Assembly (NCBI GenBank): GCA_017621075.1
Contig: JAGATV010000012.1
Location: 1 to 45,643 of the forward strand
DNA length: 45,643 nucleotides
Reading direction: 5' to 3'
From: Lachnospiraceae bacterium
GTDB lineage: Bacteria; Bacillota; Clostridia; Lachnospirales; Lachnospiraceae
A program made the translations under genes and the position numbers. Below are positions 25,070 through 34,099 of the stretch, piece by piece. Position 1 is the first letter of the stretch, and each line of letters opens with the position of its first letter. A model generated the notes under the pieces. It did no database searches. It was not told the origin of the DNA and saw only the letters and a program-made list of their open reading frames with translations.

Positions 25070-25426
25070 CTATTTCTTCATTTTGGGTTTGAAGATGATA
25101 CTTGCCAGATAACCAAAGATCAGGGCTGCGGAGGTTCCCACGGCCCCGGCCTTGAAGCCCCCGGCAAACAGGCCCAGGAAACCTTTCTCGTCCACCGCCT
25201 CTTTTACCCCCTTCATCAGCACATTGCCAAATCCAAGCAGGGGAACGCTCGCCCCGGCCCCGGCAAACTCCTGAAAGGGCTCATACCAGCCCAGAGCACC
25301 CAGCAGAGTACCGGTTACCACCAAAAGCACCATGATACGCCCCGGCATCATCTTTGTTTTCTCCATCAGGATCTGTACCAGGGCACAGATCAGTCCTCCT
25401 ACCCAGAAAGCATTGATATAATCCAT
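25070..25426 (-). CDS. spoVAE: Stage V sporulation protein AE
   Basis: 118 residues with four membrane helices and the SpoVAE signatures FWVGGLICALVQILME, GFGNVLMKGVKEAV and GFKAGAVGTSAALIFGYLAS. SpoVA proteins move dipicolinic acid into and out of spores. spoVAE normally follows spoVAC and spoVAD; here it stands alone after an EamA gene with a 76-base gap. RBS AAAGGAG. Confidence 0.93.
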   Translation of the reverse strand: MDYINAFWVGGLICALVQILMEKTKMMPGRIMVLLVVTGTLLGALGWYEPFQEFAGAGASVPLLGFGNVLMKGVKEAVDEKGFLGLFAGGFKAGAVGTSAALIFGYLASIIFKPKMKK

Positions 25427-25502
25427 CTTTCTTCTCCTTTACAAATTCCTCATAAGACAGATAAGGTCTGCTTAAGGATAGGATGTCCCGATCAGGCTCC
25501 TG

Positions 25503-26423
25503 TTATGTATTTTTTTTGCAAACAGCAAACCATTCCCCGGGAAGCTGTACCAGTATCACGGCTACAAACACGATTGCGCACCCAAGGATCTGTCTGGGTG
25601 TCAGGGTCTGATCCGTCTTTAAGAAGCCTATCTTGTAAGCGGCCCACCCGGCTATGGTGGCAACCACCGATTCCAGACTGAGGATCAGCGCCGCCACCGT
25701 AGGATTGACACCTCTCTGCCCTACGATCTGCAGGGTATATGCTACCCCGCAGCTTAAGACGCCCGCATAGAGCAGGGTTCCCATCCCCTCTTTGATCTGG
25801 GAAAGCTGGGGATGCCCCCAGATCAGGGCGCATACTCCACACACCACGCCGCATATCGCAAACTGGATACAGGATACGATCACCCCATCCGTTTTTTCCG
25901 AAAAATGGTCTATGATCATAATATGTGCCGTAAACACAATGGCACATAAGAATACCAGGATATCCCCGCTGCCCAAGAAAAAGCTCTCCGTCATGCACAG
26001 CAGATACATTCCCACTGCCGCAAGCCCTGCCGAGATCCATACCACGGCTGAAACCTTCCTGTGAAAGAAGATTCCCGCAATAGGCACAAAGATAATGTAC
26101 AGTGTGGTGATGAAGCCAGCCTTTCCCACCGTGGTATATTTGATACCAAACTGTTGGAGCGTACTGGCAACGGTCAGTGCCAGACCGCACAGCACACCCG
26201 CCTTGATATGAAGTTTCCAGTCTATGGAAGTCCTTTTGCCTGACAGTTTTCTTGTGACCAGCAGGTATATCACAAGCACCAAGGCGCCGATCAGGGATCT
26301 GACTCCGTTGAAAGTGAAAGGGTGCATATAATCCATGCCCTTGCTCTGGGACACAAAGGCCATTCCCCAGATACAGGCCGTCAAAAATAATAAAAAGCTG
26401 TTCCTTGCCGTTTTTTTGTTCAT
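25503..26423 (-). CDS. EamA/DMT-family transporter
   Basis: 306 residues, ten helices in two EamA halves: NSFLLFLTACIWGMAFVSQS opens the first, and GTLLYAGVLSCGVAYTLQIV with VAALILSLESVVATIAGW mark the second. ATG 26423 is chosen because it directly follows the aroK stop and GAGG lies before it. The longer frame would run into aroK. Exporter of metabolites; substrate unknown. Confidence 0.88.
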   Translation of the reverse strand: MNKKTARNSFLLFLTACIWGMAFVSQSKGMDYMHPFTFNGVRSLIGALVLVIYLLVTRKLSGKRTSIDWKLHIKAGVLCGLALTVASTLQQFGIKYTTVGKAGFITTLYIIFVPIAGIFFHRKVSAVVWISAGLAAVGMYLLCMTESFFLGSGDILVFLCAIVFTAHIMIIDHFSEKTDGVIVSCIQFAICGVVCGVCALIWGHPQLSQIKEGMGTLLYAGVLSCGVAYTLQIVGQRGVNPTVAALILSLESVVATIAGWAAYKIGFLKTDQTLTPRQILGCAIVFVAVILVQLPGEWFAVCKKNT

Positions 26424-26424
26424 C

Positions 26425-26922
26425 TTACCGTATCCTCGCATCAATTTCCGCCACGATCTTCCAAAGCATCTTTCCTTCACACTGTATGGTCAATTGGGCA
26501 TACTTCTCATAGAGAGGCTTTCTCTCCTCATACAGATCCTTCAGGGTCTGCCCCGGCCGCAAAGTCACACCTCTGGCATTCAGATCTCCCAGCCGCTCTG
26601 CGATCTCCTTATATGGAAGTTCCAGATAAACTATCGTACCGATATCTCCCAGATGCTTCATGGCCTCTTCTTCATAAACCGCACTTCCACCGGTAGCTAT
26701 GACACTCTGCTTTAAATCCAGGGAAGCATTTACCTCATTTTCCATCTTCCAGAAGCCTTCCACACCGTTTTCTTCAATCAGTTGGTGAAGCAGCTTTCCG
26801 TATCTCTCCTGGATCACCAGATCCGAGTCAACAAACCGATAACCCAGCCGCTTTGCCAGCACCACGCCCACAGTGCTCTTGCCGGCTCCCGGCATACCGA
26901 TCAGTACAATATTCTCCGTCAT
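26425..26922 (-). CDS. aroK: Shikimate kinase
   Basis: 165 residues. Walker A is GMPGAGKST, the substrate Asp lies in FVDSD, and the conserved GG of the family appears as ATGGSAV rather than GGGA. LID arginines occur in ARGVTLRPG. It phosphorylates shikimate with ATP (fifth pathway step). One base separates its stop from the EamA start. DAHP synthase, step 1, lies 13 kb away in this window. Confidence 0.9.
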   Translation of the reverse strand: MTENIVLIGMPGAGKSTVGVVLAKRLGYRFVDSDLVIQERYGKLLHQLIEENGVEGFWKMENEVNASLDLKQSVIATGGSAVYEEEAMKHLGDIGTIVYLELPYKEIAERLGDLNARGVTLRPGQTLKDLYEERKPLYEKYAQLTIQCEGKMLWKIVAEIDARIR

Positions 26923-26943
26923 ATCCTTCTCCTATTCATGAAC

Positions 26944-26975
26944 CAGCCCCGGGATGTGAAAACATTCCGGGGCTG
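26944..26975. other. Strong hairpin between ridA and aroK, no U tract
   Basis: Arms CAGCCCCGGGATGT and ACATTCCGGGGCTG form a 14-pair stem (one wobble) around a 4-base loop. No run of T follows on the minus strand, so it is not a standard terminator. It could be an RNA processing or stability element. Confidence 0.45.
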
Positions 26976-26992
26976 TACCTCCATCGTACAAA

Positions 26993-27367
26993 CTAGATTT
27001 CTGCAATGACCTCTACTTCACAGAGCACATTCTTGGGAAGGCTCTTGACTGCCACACAGCTTCTGGCAGGCTTTTCGGTAAAATACTTTGCGTATACTTC
27101 ATTAAATGTAGCAAAATCGCTCATCTCTGCAAGGAAACAGGTGGTCTTCACCACCTTGGTGTAATCGGTTCCGGCCTCTTCCAGGATGGCTCCGATATTC
27201 TTCATGACCTGTTCCGCCTGCTCTACGATGTCTTTGCCCCAAATCTCTCCGCTTGCAGGGTCAATGGGGATCTGACCGGAAGCAAACAAAAGATTTCCTG
27301 TGATGATTCCCTGGGAATACGGCCCGATTGCCGCAGGTGCCTTTGTGGTCGAAACTTTCTTTAACAT
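26993..27367 (-). CDS. ridA: RidA-family enamine/imine deaminase
   Basis: 124 residues, full YjgF/RidA length. Signatures are [24 protein letters not shown], the Arg in [13 protein letters not shown] and a C-terminal VEVIAEI. RidA clears reactive 2-aminoacrylate made by PLP enzymes. It lies between a small unknown gene and aroK on the minus strand. Confidence 0.95.
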   Translation of the reverse strand: MLKKVSTTKAPAAIGPYSQGIITGNLLFASGQIPIDPASGEIWGKDIVEQAEQVMKNIGAILEEAGTDYTKVVKTTCFLAEMSDFATFNEVYAKYFTEKPARSCVAVKSLPKNVLCEVEVIAEI

Positions 27368-27380
27368 CTTAAATCTCCTC

Positions 27381-27635
27381 CTATTTACTTACTTCTTCCT
27401 CGTCGAACTCCGCCGTCACATAAAAGCCCCGGGCATTCTCTATGATATCCACAACCACGCCTTCGGTGCTCTTTAAGCGGTCCCTCAGGGGGATATTCGG
27501 CGACATTGCCAGTGAAGGATCGATGGTATAATAATAATTGCTGGGAAGGACTCCTTCCGTTACCGTGATCTTTTGCCCGACCTGAAGAAGGCCCGGCCGT
27601 TCCATCTTAAATTCTATTCTGCGCATCTCTTTCAC
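27381..27635 (-). CDS. Small conserved-looking protein, unknown function
   Basis: 84 residues if started at GTG 27635, or 81 from ATG 27626 (MRRIEFKM); neither has a strong ribosome site. It overlaps the end of the MATE gene by 29 or 20 bases, suggesting translational coupling. The sequence is beta-rich with [20 protein letters not shown] near the end; no helix of membrane length. The family is not recognised. Confidence 0.7.
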   Translation of the reverse strand: MKEMRRIEFKMERPGLLQVGQKITVTEGVLPSNYYYTIDPSLAMSPNIPLRDRLKSTEGVVVDIIENARGFYVTAEFDEEEVSK

Positions 27636-29037
27636 CAGCCTTTGGCTCTATTGTATCAGCAACCCGATCTGTTTGCAATATGCAATTCCACACCGTGCAG
27701 AAGAACAACGTGACCGTAGCCGCTACCGCCAGGACATCCGCCACCGGTTCTGCCAGAAATACCGCAAATACTTTATTTTCCATGACAGCCGGCAAAATGT
27801 AGATGAGCGGGATCAATAGAAGGATCTTTCGAAGCACTGCCAAAAACAGGGAATGCACTGCCTTGCCCAGTGCCACGAAGGTCTGCTGACAGGCAATCTG
27901 TGCGCCGAACAGACACATCCCTGCCATATAGATCCGCATGGCCCACGCCGTATACTCGATCATTGCCCCGTCCGTGGCAAAGATGCGGGCCAATACCCGG
28001 GGAAACAGCATGGACACGCTCCACAGCAGCATGGAATAAGTCATACAGCTTGCCAGCGTCAGCAGAAATGCCTTCTTCACACGGGCCAGATTGCCCGCTC
28101 CATAATTGAAACTGACAATGGGCTGCATACCCTGGCTTAAGCCCTGCAGCGGCAGCATGGCCGCCTGCATGACACTGGCCAATATGGTCATGGCCCCCAC
28201 TGCGATATCCCCGCCATATTTCTGCAGAGAAGTATTGAAGCACACCGAAAGCAGGCTTTCCGTCGCCTGCATGATAAAGGGAGAAACTCCCAGGGCCAAC
28301 ACCGGTCCCATGATCCCAAAAGAAAAGGAAAAATTCTTCCTGCGTATCTTAAGCAGCGTCTTCCTGCCGCTTAGGAAACGGATGACCCAGCATGCAGATA
28401 CTGCCTGGGACAGGATTGTGGCAAGGGCTGCACCCTGCACTCCCATGCCAAGCCCAAAGATAAAAACAGGGTCCAACACCAGATTGATCCCGGCACCGAT
28501 CATCACCGTCTTCATGCCCACAGAAGCAAAGCCCTGGGCTGTAATAAAGGAATTCAGCCCCGTGGTGATCTGTACGAACAAGGTCCCCAGGACATAGATC
28601 CGCATATAAGGCAGGGCATATACAATGGTGTCGTCACTGGCGCCAAAAGCATACAGGATCGGTTCTGCAAAACAAAAAAAGACCGCTGTCAGGAGTACTG
28701 ACAGCATTACAAGCGTGCAGACACAGTTTCCCAGTATCTTTTCTGCCGTCTCGTGATCTTCCTTTCCCATGGCGATGGATGCTCTGGGCGCACCGCCAAA
28801 GCCGATCAGCGCCGCAAACGCCGCGATCAGTATAATGACCGGGAAAGTCACCCCCACTCCCGTCAATGCAAGGGAACCCACCTTGGGAATATGGCCGATA
28901 TAGATACGATCCACCATATTGTAGAGAAGATTTACGATCTGAGCTGCGATGGCGGGCATGGCCAGGGAAAACAAAAGTCTCCCTACCGGCATCACCGCCA
29001 ATTTATTTTGTTCTGCCGTCTGTTCCGTCTGTTCCAT
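27607..29037 (-). CDS. MATE-family multidrug/sodium antiporter
   Basis: 476 residues with about 12 helices. Typical features: LLFSLAMPAIAAQIVNLLYN at TM1, MVDRIYIGHIP, and the mirrored second half with LLSVCFNTSLQKYGGD and QGLSQGMQPIVSFNYGA. ATG 29037 is preferred since AAAGGAG precedes it. Efflux of cationic compounds is likely; substrate not predictable. It starts 20 bases after mgtE. Confidence 0.93.
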   Translation of the reverse strand: MEQTEQTAEQNKLAVMPVGRLLFSLAMPAIAAQIVNLLYNMVDRIYIGHIPKVGSLALTGVGVTFPVIILIAAFAALIGFGGAPRASIAMGKEDHETAEKILGNCVCTLVMLSVLLTAVFFCFAEPILYAFGASDDTIVYALPYMRIYVLGTLFVQITTGLNSFITAQGFASVGMKTVMIGAGINLVLDPVFIFGLGMGVQGAALATILSQAVSACWVIRFLSGRKTLLKIRRKNFSFSFGIMGPVLALGVSPFIMQATESLLSVCFNTSLQKYGGDIAVGAMTILASVMQAAMLPLQGLSQGMQPIVSFNYGAGNLARVKKAFLLTLASCMTYSMLLWSVSMLFPRVLARIFATDGAMIEYTAWAMRIYMAGMCLFGAQIACQQTFVALGKAVHSLFLAVLRKILLLIPLIYILPAVMENKVFAVFLAEPVADVLAVAATVTLFFCTVWNCILQTDRVADTIEPKAGERDAQNRI

Positions 29038-29056
29038 TTTATCAGCTCCTTTTTGG

Positions 29057-30406
29057 TCAGATTTCCAAAAGTATTGTTGCAAATCGGAAATACACGATCA
29101 GCGATAAGGCATCCACGATGGTGGTAATAAACGGGCTTGCCATGACTGCCGGGTCAAAACCGATCCGCTTGGCCCCGATAGGGAGCAGACAGCCCACCAG
29201 CATTGCCATGAGCACTGCTGCTACCAGGGTGAGACATACCACTCCCGCAACCAATAGACCCACTCGGTCAATCAGCATGAGCTTTACAAAATTAGCTGCC
29301 GCCAGAGAAACACCGCACAGGATAGCGACCCGGATCTCTTTCCATACCACTCTGGGCACATCCCGATAACCGATCTCTCCCAGGGAAAGTCCACGGATAA
29401 CTGTCACGCTTGCCTTTCCGCCCGCATTTCCGCCGGTGTCCATAAGCATGGGAATAAATGCGATCAGTGCCGCATACACGCTCAGCGCCTCCTCAAAGGA
29501 GGTGATGATGGCTCCGGTAAATGTTGCGGATACCATCAATAGCAACAGCCAGGGAATACGCTTCTTGAAGGTCTCCCATACAGTAGTCTTCATATAAGGC
29601 TTATCGCTGGGAACGATAGCAGCCATCTTTTCCATATCCTCTGTGGTCTCTTCCTGCATGATATCCACGATATCGTCTACCGTAATGATACCCACCAGAC
29701 GGTTTTCATTGTCCACTACCGGCATGGAAGTAAAGTCGTATTTTTGGAACTGTCTTGCAACTTCCTCCTGGTCCATCAGGGTATTGATGGCAATGACGTT
29801 CTCGTGCATGATATCACCAATGATCTCATCCCCATCACTCAGGAGCAGATAGCGCAGCGCCACCGTTCCCACCAGCTTGCGCTGCGCATCCAGCACATAA
29901 CAGATATTGATGGTTTCAGAATCCACACCTACCTTGCGGATCCGTTCAATGGCCTGACTGACTGTCAGACTCTCCTTCAGATCCACATACTCCACCGTCA
30001 TGATGCTTCCGGCAGAATCCTCCGGATAGCGCAGCAGATGGTTGATGTCCCTGCGGGCTTCCGGGCTGGCATTGGCAAGCAGCTTCTTGACGATATTGGC
30101 CGGCATTTCCTCCAACAGATCTGCCGCATCATCCGCCATCAGGTTGTTGATGATGCCGGCCGCATCTCTTTCCGAAAGGGACGTAATGATGAACTGCTGA
30201 TTGTCCACGTCCAGGTAGGAAAACACATCTGCCGCCAGATCCTTGGGCAGGATACGGAACACCTTCAGCATGTCTTCCTCTTCCAATGCATCCATAAATC
30301 CCGCAATATCCGCATCGTTCAGCTCTGCCAGATACTGTCGCAGCTTGGTATACTGCTTCGTTTCCAAAAGTTCTTCCAATTCCTGAAATTCCTTGATATC
30401 TTCCAT
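29057..30406 (-). CDS. mgtE: Magnesium transporter MgtE
   Basis: 449 residues from ATG 30406, which follows the yigZ stop by five bases with GGGCGG as ribosome site. Domains in order: MgtE N superhelix (about 1-130, ELNDADIAGFMDALEEEDML), two CBS domains (about 135-255, including TSMPVVDNENRLVGIITVDD) and five helices with DTGGNAGGKASVTVIRGLS, the ion-path signature. Mg2+ uptake gated by cytosolic Mg2+. No M-box riboswitch is visible upstream. Confidence 0.95.
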   Translation of the reverse strand: MEDIKEFQELEELLETKQYTKLRQYLAELNDADIAGFMDALEEEDMLKVFRILPKDLAADVFSYLDVDNQQFIITSLSERDAAGIINNLMADDAADLLEEMPANIVKKLLANASPEARRDINHLLRYPEDSAGSIMTVEYVDLKESLTVSQAIERIRKVGVDSETINICYVLDAQRKLVGTVALRYLLLSDGDEIIGDIMHENVIAINTLMDQEEVARQFQKYDFTSMPVVDNENRLVGIITVDDIVDIMQEETTEDMEKMAAIVPSDKPYMKTTVWETFKKRIPWLLLLMVSATFTGAIITSFEEALSVYAALIAFIPMLMDTGGNAGGKASVTVIRGLSLGEIGYRDVPRVVWKEIRVAILCGVSLAAANFVKLMLIDRVGLLVAGVVCLTLVAAVLMAMLVGCLLPIGAKRIGFDPAVMASPFITTIVDALSLIVYFRFATILLEI

Positions 30407-30411
30407 GGGTT

Positions 30412-31053
30412 TCACCGCCCTTCTATAAAATAAAGCTCTTTCATCTTTTCCACCTTCACTCTGCCGTTGGTGGCTTCTACCATAGCTTTGATAAGGCTTT
30501 CCTCAAGCTGTACCGGGATCCGGATCTGCAGGCTGACACTTTCCCCATAATCGCTTTCCATGGGCTCGATCCCCTGCTGTCCCAACAGATACAATATCTT
30601 TCCCACCCCATTGTAGTCTGTCTCTACAAGGAGTTGACAGCCGTACCGCATAGTGCCGATCCTGCAGGCTTTCAGTCCTTCTTTCACCGCCTGGGAATAA
30701 GCTCGCACCAGCCCCCCCGTCCCTAAGAGCGTACCGCCAAAATATCTAGTCACCACCACCACTACATTGCGGATCTCCTCTCCCAAAAGCACCTCCAGCA
30801 TAGGTCTTCCCGCCGTACCACTGGGCTCTCCGTCGTCACTGCAGCGTGTCAGTTCCCCTCTGCTGCCGATCACGAATGCAGAACAGTTGTGTCTGGCATC
30901 CCAGTATTTCTTTTTGATCTGCTCAATGAAAGCGACTGCTTCTTCCTCCGTTCCACATTTTGCCACAGTGGCAATGAAACGGGATTTCTTTTCTATGATC
31001 TCGCCCTCTCCGCCTTCCAGGAGCATCTTGTATTCTATGATTGGATTTGCCAT
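30412..31053 (-). CDS. YigZ/IMPACT-family protein
   Basis: 213 residues; ATG 31053 (MANPIIEYK) has GAGG eight bases upstream. IMPACT signatures are EKKSRFIATVAKC, ARHNCSAFVIG, DDGEPSGTAGRPML and VVVVTRYFGGTLLGTGGLVR; the C-terminal DUF1949-like ferredoxin fold follows. Related to eukaryotic IMPACT; role in bacteria unclear, possibly translation-linked. Confidence 0.95.
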   Translation of the reverse strand: MANPIIEYKMLLEGGEGEIIEKKSRFIATVAKCGTEEEAVAFIEQIKKKYWDARHNCSAFVIGSRGELTRCSDDGEPSGTAGRPMLEVLLGEEIRNVVVVVTRYFGGTLLGTGGLVRAYSQAVKEGLKACRIGTMRYGCQLLVETDYNGVGKILYLLGQQGIEPMESDYGESVSLQIRIPVQLEESLIKAMVEATNGRVKVEKMKELYFIEGR

Positions 31054-31102
31054 GATGTGGTCCTCGCATATCCGGCATGGTGCCAAAATCTCTTTTTATT
31101 CT

Positions 31103-31130
31103 AGCATAATCTCCCCAAAATGTGAAACAA
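31103..31130 (-). promoter_or_regulatory. Probable yigZ-mgtE promoter
   Basis: Minus strand: TTGTTT (31125-31130), 16-base spacer, TATGCT (31103-31108), 50 bases before the yigZ start. Confidence 0.4.
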
Positions 31131-31153
31131 TTCTTAATTAGGGAAAGAAAACC

Positions 31154-31182
31154 TTTATTTACATAATATTTTTTGGTATAAT
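31154..31182 (+). promoter_or_regulatory. Probable promoter of the penicillin-binding protein gene
   Basis: TATAAT at 31177-31182 with a weak TTTATT 17 bases upstream (31154-31159). A second TATAAT at 31192-31197 is also possible. The ATG is at 31219. Confidence 0.45.
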
Positions 31183-31218
31183 ATCTTAGTCTATAATACA
31201 GACAGAAAGGCGAATCAC

Positions 31219-33909
31219 ATGAATTACAGCAAAAAGGGGGTTCGTGCCAAACAAAGGGCATTGAACTCGAAATCCTCCAAATGGACGAGGAAATTGATAC
31301 TTACAGCATTTAAAGTATTTTTTATAGCGATCCTGTGCGTGGGGATCTGCGGCGTAGCTGCCGGCATCGGCGCTTTCCGCGGCATTCTGGCCTGCACCCC
31401 TCAGATCCGTCTGAGTGATGTGGTGGCTTCCGGTCAGGCTACCATCGTATATGACTGTGAAGGCAACGAACTGGACCAGTATGTCAGCTCCAATTCCAAC
31501 CGTATCGAAGTATCCATGGACCAGGTGCCCAAGCAACTGGGACAGGCTTTTGTGGCCATCGAGGATGAACGTTTCTACCAGCACAACGGCATTGATGTCA
31601 AAGGCATCCTCCGTGCCGGTTACCAGTTTGTCATCACCGGCGGTGCGGAGGCCCAGGGTGCAAGCACCATCACCCAGCAGTTACTGAAAAATACGATCTT
31701 TACGGATTGGACTTCCGAGGGCAAAAATTACGTCAAGAAGATCAAGCGTAAGATCCAGGAACAGTATCTGGCTTTGGAGATCACCAAGAATTTTACCAAG
31801 GATGAAGTGCTGTTACGCTATATGAACGCTATCAACCTGGGACAGAATACCCTGGGCGTGGAGGCGGCTTCCCAGCGGTACTTTGGCAAATCCTGCAGCG
31901 ATCTGACCTTGTCGGAATGTGCCGTCATCGCCAGCATCACACAGAACCCTTCTTATTATAATCCCCTGCGCTATCCGGAGCACAACCAGACGCGCCGTGA
32001 GAAATGCCTGAAGAAGATGCTGGAACTGGACTTCATCACCAAGGCAGAATATGATGAAGCAATCGCTGATACCGAGGACGTCTACGAGCGGATCGGCCTG
32101 TATGACACCAATCTGCAGACCTCCGACACCACCTCCGGATCTTATTTTTCCGATGCGGTTTACGAGCAGGTAAAGGAGGACCTGATCAAATCAGGCTACT
32201 CTGATACCATGGCAGAAACCCTGCTGACCGCAGGCGGGCTGCGGATCGAATCCACCATGGACCCTACGATCCAAAAGATCATGGACGAAGAATTTGCCAA
32301 TCCCGACAACTATAATCCCAAGACCAGGTGGTATTTGAGCTATGCCCTGACCATCCGTGACAATAACGGTGAGAACCACAATTTCAGCAAAGAGAATATG
32401 ACCAGCTGGTTCAAGGCCTTTGGAGGGGACCCGGATTTCAATCTGATCTTCTCCTCCCAGGAAGATGCTTATGCCGCCATCGAGACCTACCGCACTGCCA
32501 TGCTAAACGACCTGGGCATTACCGAAACAGAAGACAATTATGAGGAAAATATTTCCATGACGGCCCAACCCCAGGCAGCTATGGTCATCGAAGATCAAAG
32601 CACCGGATATGTGGTCGCCCTGGTAGGAGGACGCGGCAACAAGGAAGGCCGCCGTACCTTAAACCGTGCGACGGATGCCCTCCGTTCTCCCGGATCTACC
32701 TTTAAAGTACTGGCTTCCTTTGCTCCTGCTTTGGACAGTGCCGGCAAGACCCTTGCCACGGTCTATAATGATGCTCCCTTCAACTATGATGACGGAAGAC
32801 CGGTAAGCAACTGGTATAAGGGATATTACCGCGGTATCTGTTCCATCCGCTACGCCATCGAGCAGTCCCTAAATATCATTGCCGTAAAGAACCAGACCGT
32901 CATCACTCCCCAACTGGGATACGACTACCTGTTAAACTTCGGCTTTACCACTTTGACAGACGGTGTAGTGATCAACAATAAAGTCTACTCAGATGTGAAC
33001 CAGACCCTTGCTCTGGGCGGTATTACCAACGGTGTCTCCCCTTATGAGATGAATGCCGCTTATGCTGCCATCGCAAACCAGGGACTGTATGTAGAACCCA
33101 AGCTTTATACGAGGGTCACCGACGCCGACGGCAATGTGATCCTGGATAACACCAAACCCAAGACCCGCCAGGTCATCAAGGAAACCACAGCCTTCCTGCT
33201 GACGGACGCCATGGTGGATGTAGTCACCATCGGTACCGGCCGCAGAGCCAACTTTGACAGCAACATGGCCATTGCCGGAAAGACCGGTACTTCCACCGGC
33301 CCCAGGGATCTGTGGTTCGTGGGATATACCCCCTACTACACGGCTACGGTGTGGAGCGGATATGACAACAATATTGTCATGAGTGAAAACAAAGCCAATG
33401 ATGAGACTGCCATTTCCAAAGTGATGTGGAAAGCTGTCATGCAGCGGGTTCATGAGAACCTGCCTTACGAACAATTTCCCACCCCCAGCGGCATCGTGCA
33501 GGTGGAGATCTGTACTCAGTCAGGCAAGCTTCCCGTGCCCGGTCTCTGTGACGGCACCCTCCGCCAGGAATACTTTGCAGAGGGCACCGAGCCCACCGAG
33601 AGCTGCGACATCCACTACAGCGGATATATCTGTGCTTATGATCACCTGCCTGCAAGTGCCGACTGTCCTTTTGCATATGAAGGCACCGGAATCTTCCCGC
33701 TGGCAGAGGAAGAAGCGTTGATCAGCGGCTCTACCACCATCATCGAGAACCCGGACGGCACACAGACCATCAACACCCCCGTTACCCGCAGCCGATGTCA
33801 GCATGACGCATCCTTCTTTGCAAATCCTGACTACGAGACGATCTTGAGTAACCAGCAGTGGGAATTGAACCAAAGAGGCGTCTACTACGACGATGATGAT
33901 GACGAATAA
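31219..33909 (+). CDS. Class A penicillin-binding protein (transglycosylase/transpeptidase)
   Basis: 896 residues. A basic cytoplasmic start and one helix (about 31-55) precede the GT51 domain, with catalytic Glu115 in EDERFYQHNGID, then QGASTITQQLLKN and YMNAINLG. The transpeptidase domain has Ser493 in SPGSTFK, SLN and KTGT (Lys688). It polymerises and cross-links peptidoglycan outside the membrane. A Cys-containing region follows (DGTLRQEYFAEG). The C-terminus ends in Tyr-Tyr and an acidic run DDDDDE. Single transcription unit with a terminator behind it. Confidence 0.95.
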   Translation: MNYSKKGVRAKQRALNSKSSKWTRKLILTAFKVFFIAILCVGICGVAAGIGAFRGILACTPQIRLSDVVASGQATIVYDCEGNELDQYVSSNSNRIEVSMDQVPKQLGQAFVAIEDERFYQHNGIDVKGILRAGYQFVITGGAEAQGASTITQQLLKNTIFTDWTSEGKNYVKKIKRKIQEQYLALEITKNFTKDEVLLRYMNAINLGQNTLGVEAASQRYFGKSCSDLTLSECAVIASITQNPSYYNPLRYPEHNQTRREKCLKKMLELDFITKAEYDEAIADTEDVYERIGLYDTNLQTSDTTSGSYFSDAVYEQVKEDLIKSGYSDTMAETLLTAGGLRIESTMDPTIQKIMDEEFANPDNYNPKTRWYLSYALTIRDNNGENHNFSKENMTSWFKAFGGDPDFNLIFSSQEDAYAAIETYRTAMLNDLGITETEDNYEENISMTAQPQAAMVIEDQSTGYVVALVGGRGNKEGRRTLNRATDALRSPGSTFKVLASFAPALDSAGKTLATVYNDAPFNYDDGRPVSNWYKGYYRGICSIRYAIEQSLNIIAVKNQTVITPQLGYDYLLNFGFTTLTDGVVINNKVYSDVNQTLALGGITNGVSPYEMNAAYAAIANQGLYVEPKLYTRVTDADGNVILDNTKPKTRQVIKETTAFLLTDAMVDVVTIGTGRRANFDSNMAIAGKTGTSTGPRDLWFVGYTPYYTATVWSGYDNNIVMSENKANDETAISKVMWKAVMQRVHENLPYEQFPTPSGIVQVEICTQSGKLPVPGLCDGTLRQEYFAEGTEPTESCDIHYSGYICAYDHLPASADCPFAYEGTGIFPLAEEEALISGSTTIIENPDGTQTINTPVTRSRCQHDASFFANPDYETILSNQQWELNQRGVYYDDDDDE

Positions 33910-33938
33910 CTAAAAATACCCAAACCAACATTTTAAAA

Positions 33939-33969
33939 GGCGGACCCCTTTTGCGGGGCCCGCTTTTTT
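33939..33969 (+). terminator. Terminator after the penicillin-binding protein gene
   Basis: Stem GCGGACCCC / GGGGCCCGC (one mismatch) with a 6-base loop, followed by TTTTTT. Confidence 0.85.
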
Positions 33970-33994
33970 GTCCTGCCATTTTCGACAATCCCAC

Positions 33995-34023
33995 TTGAAA
34001 TCTTCCAAAATTAGGAGTATAAT
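33995..34023 (+). promoter_or_regulatory. Probable promoter of the OFA transporter gene
   Basis: TTGAAA (33995-34000), 17-base spacer, TATAAT (34018-34023). The untranslated leader would be about 70 bases. Confidence 0.65.
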
Positions 34024-34099
34024 GCCTTGGGTTAATGTTTTTGATGCACCGAGATTGTGTGCATACTGATCAAAACGAAAGGATAAAAAGGTATTCAAA

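Noticed and set aside
29057-31053. Searched for an M-box magnesium riboswitch ahead of mgtE
   Set aside because: mgtE starts five bases after yigZ, and the leader upstream of yigZ is too short and lacks M-box features.
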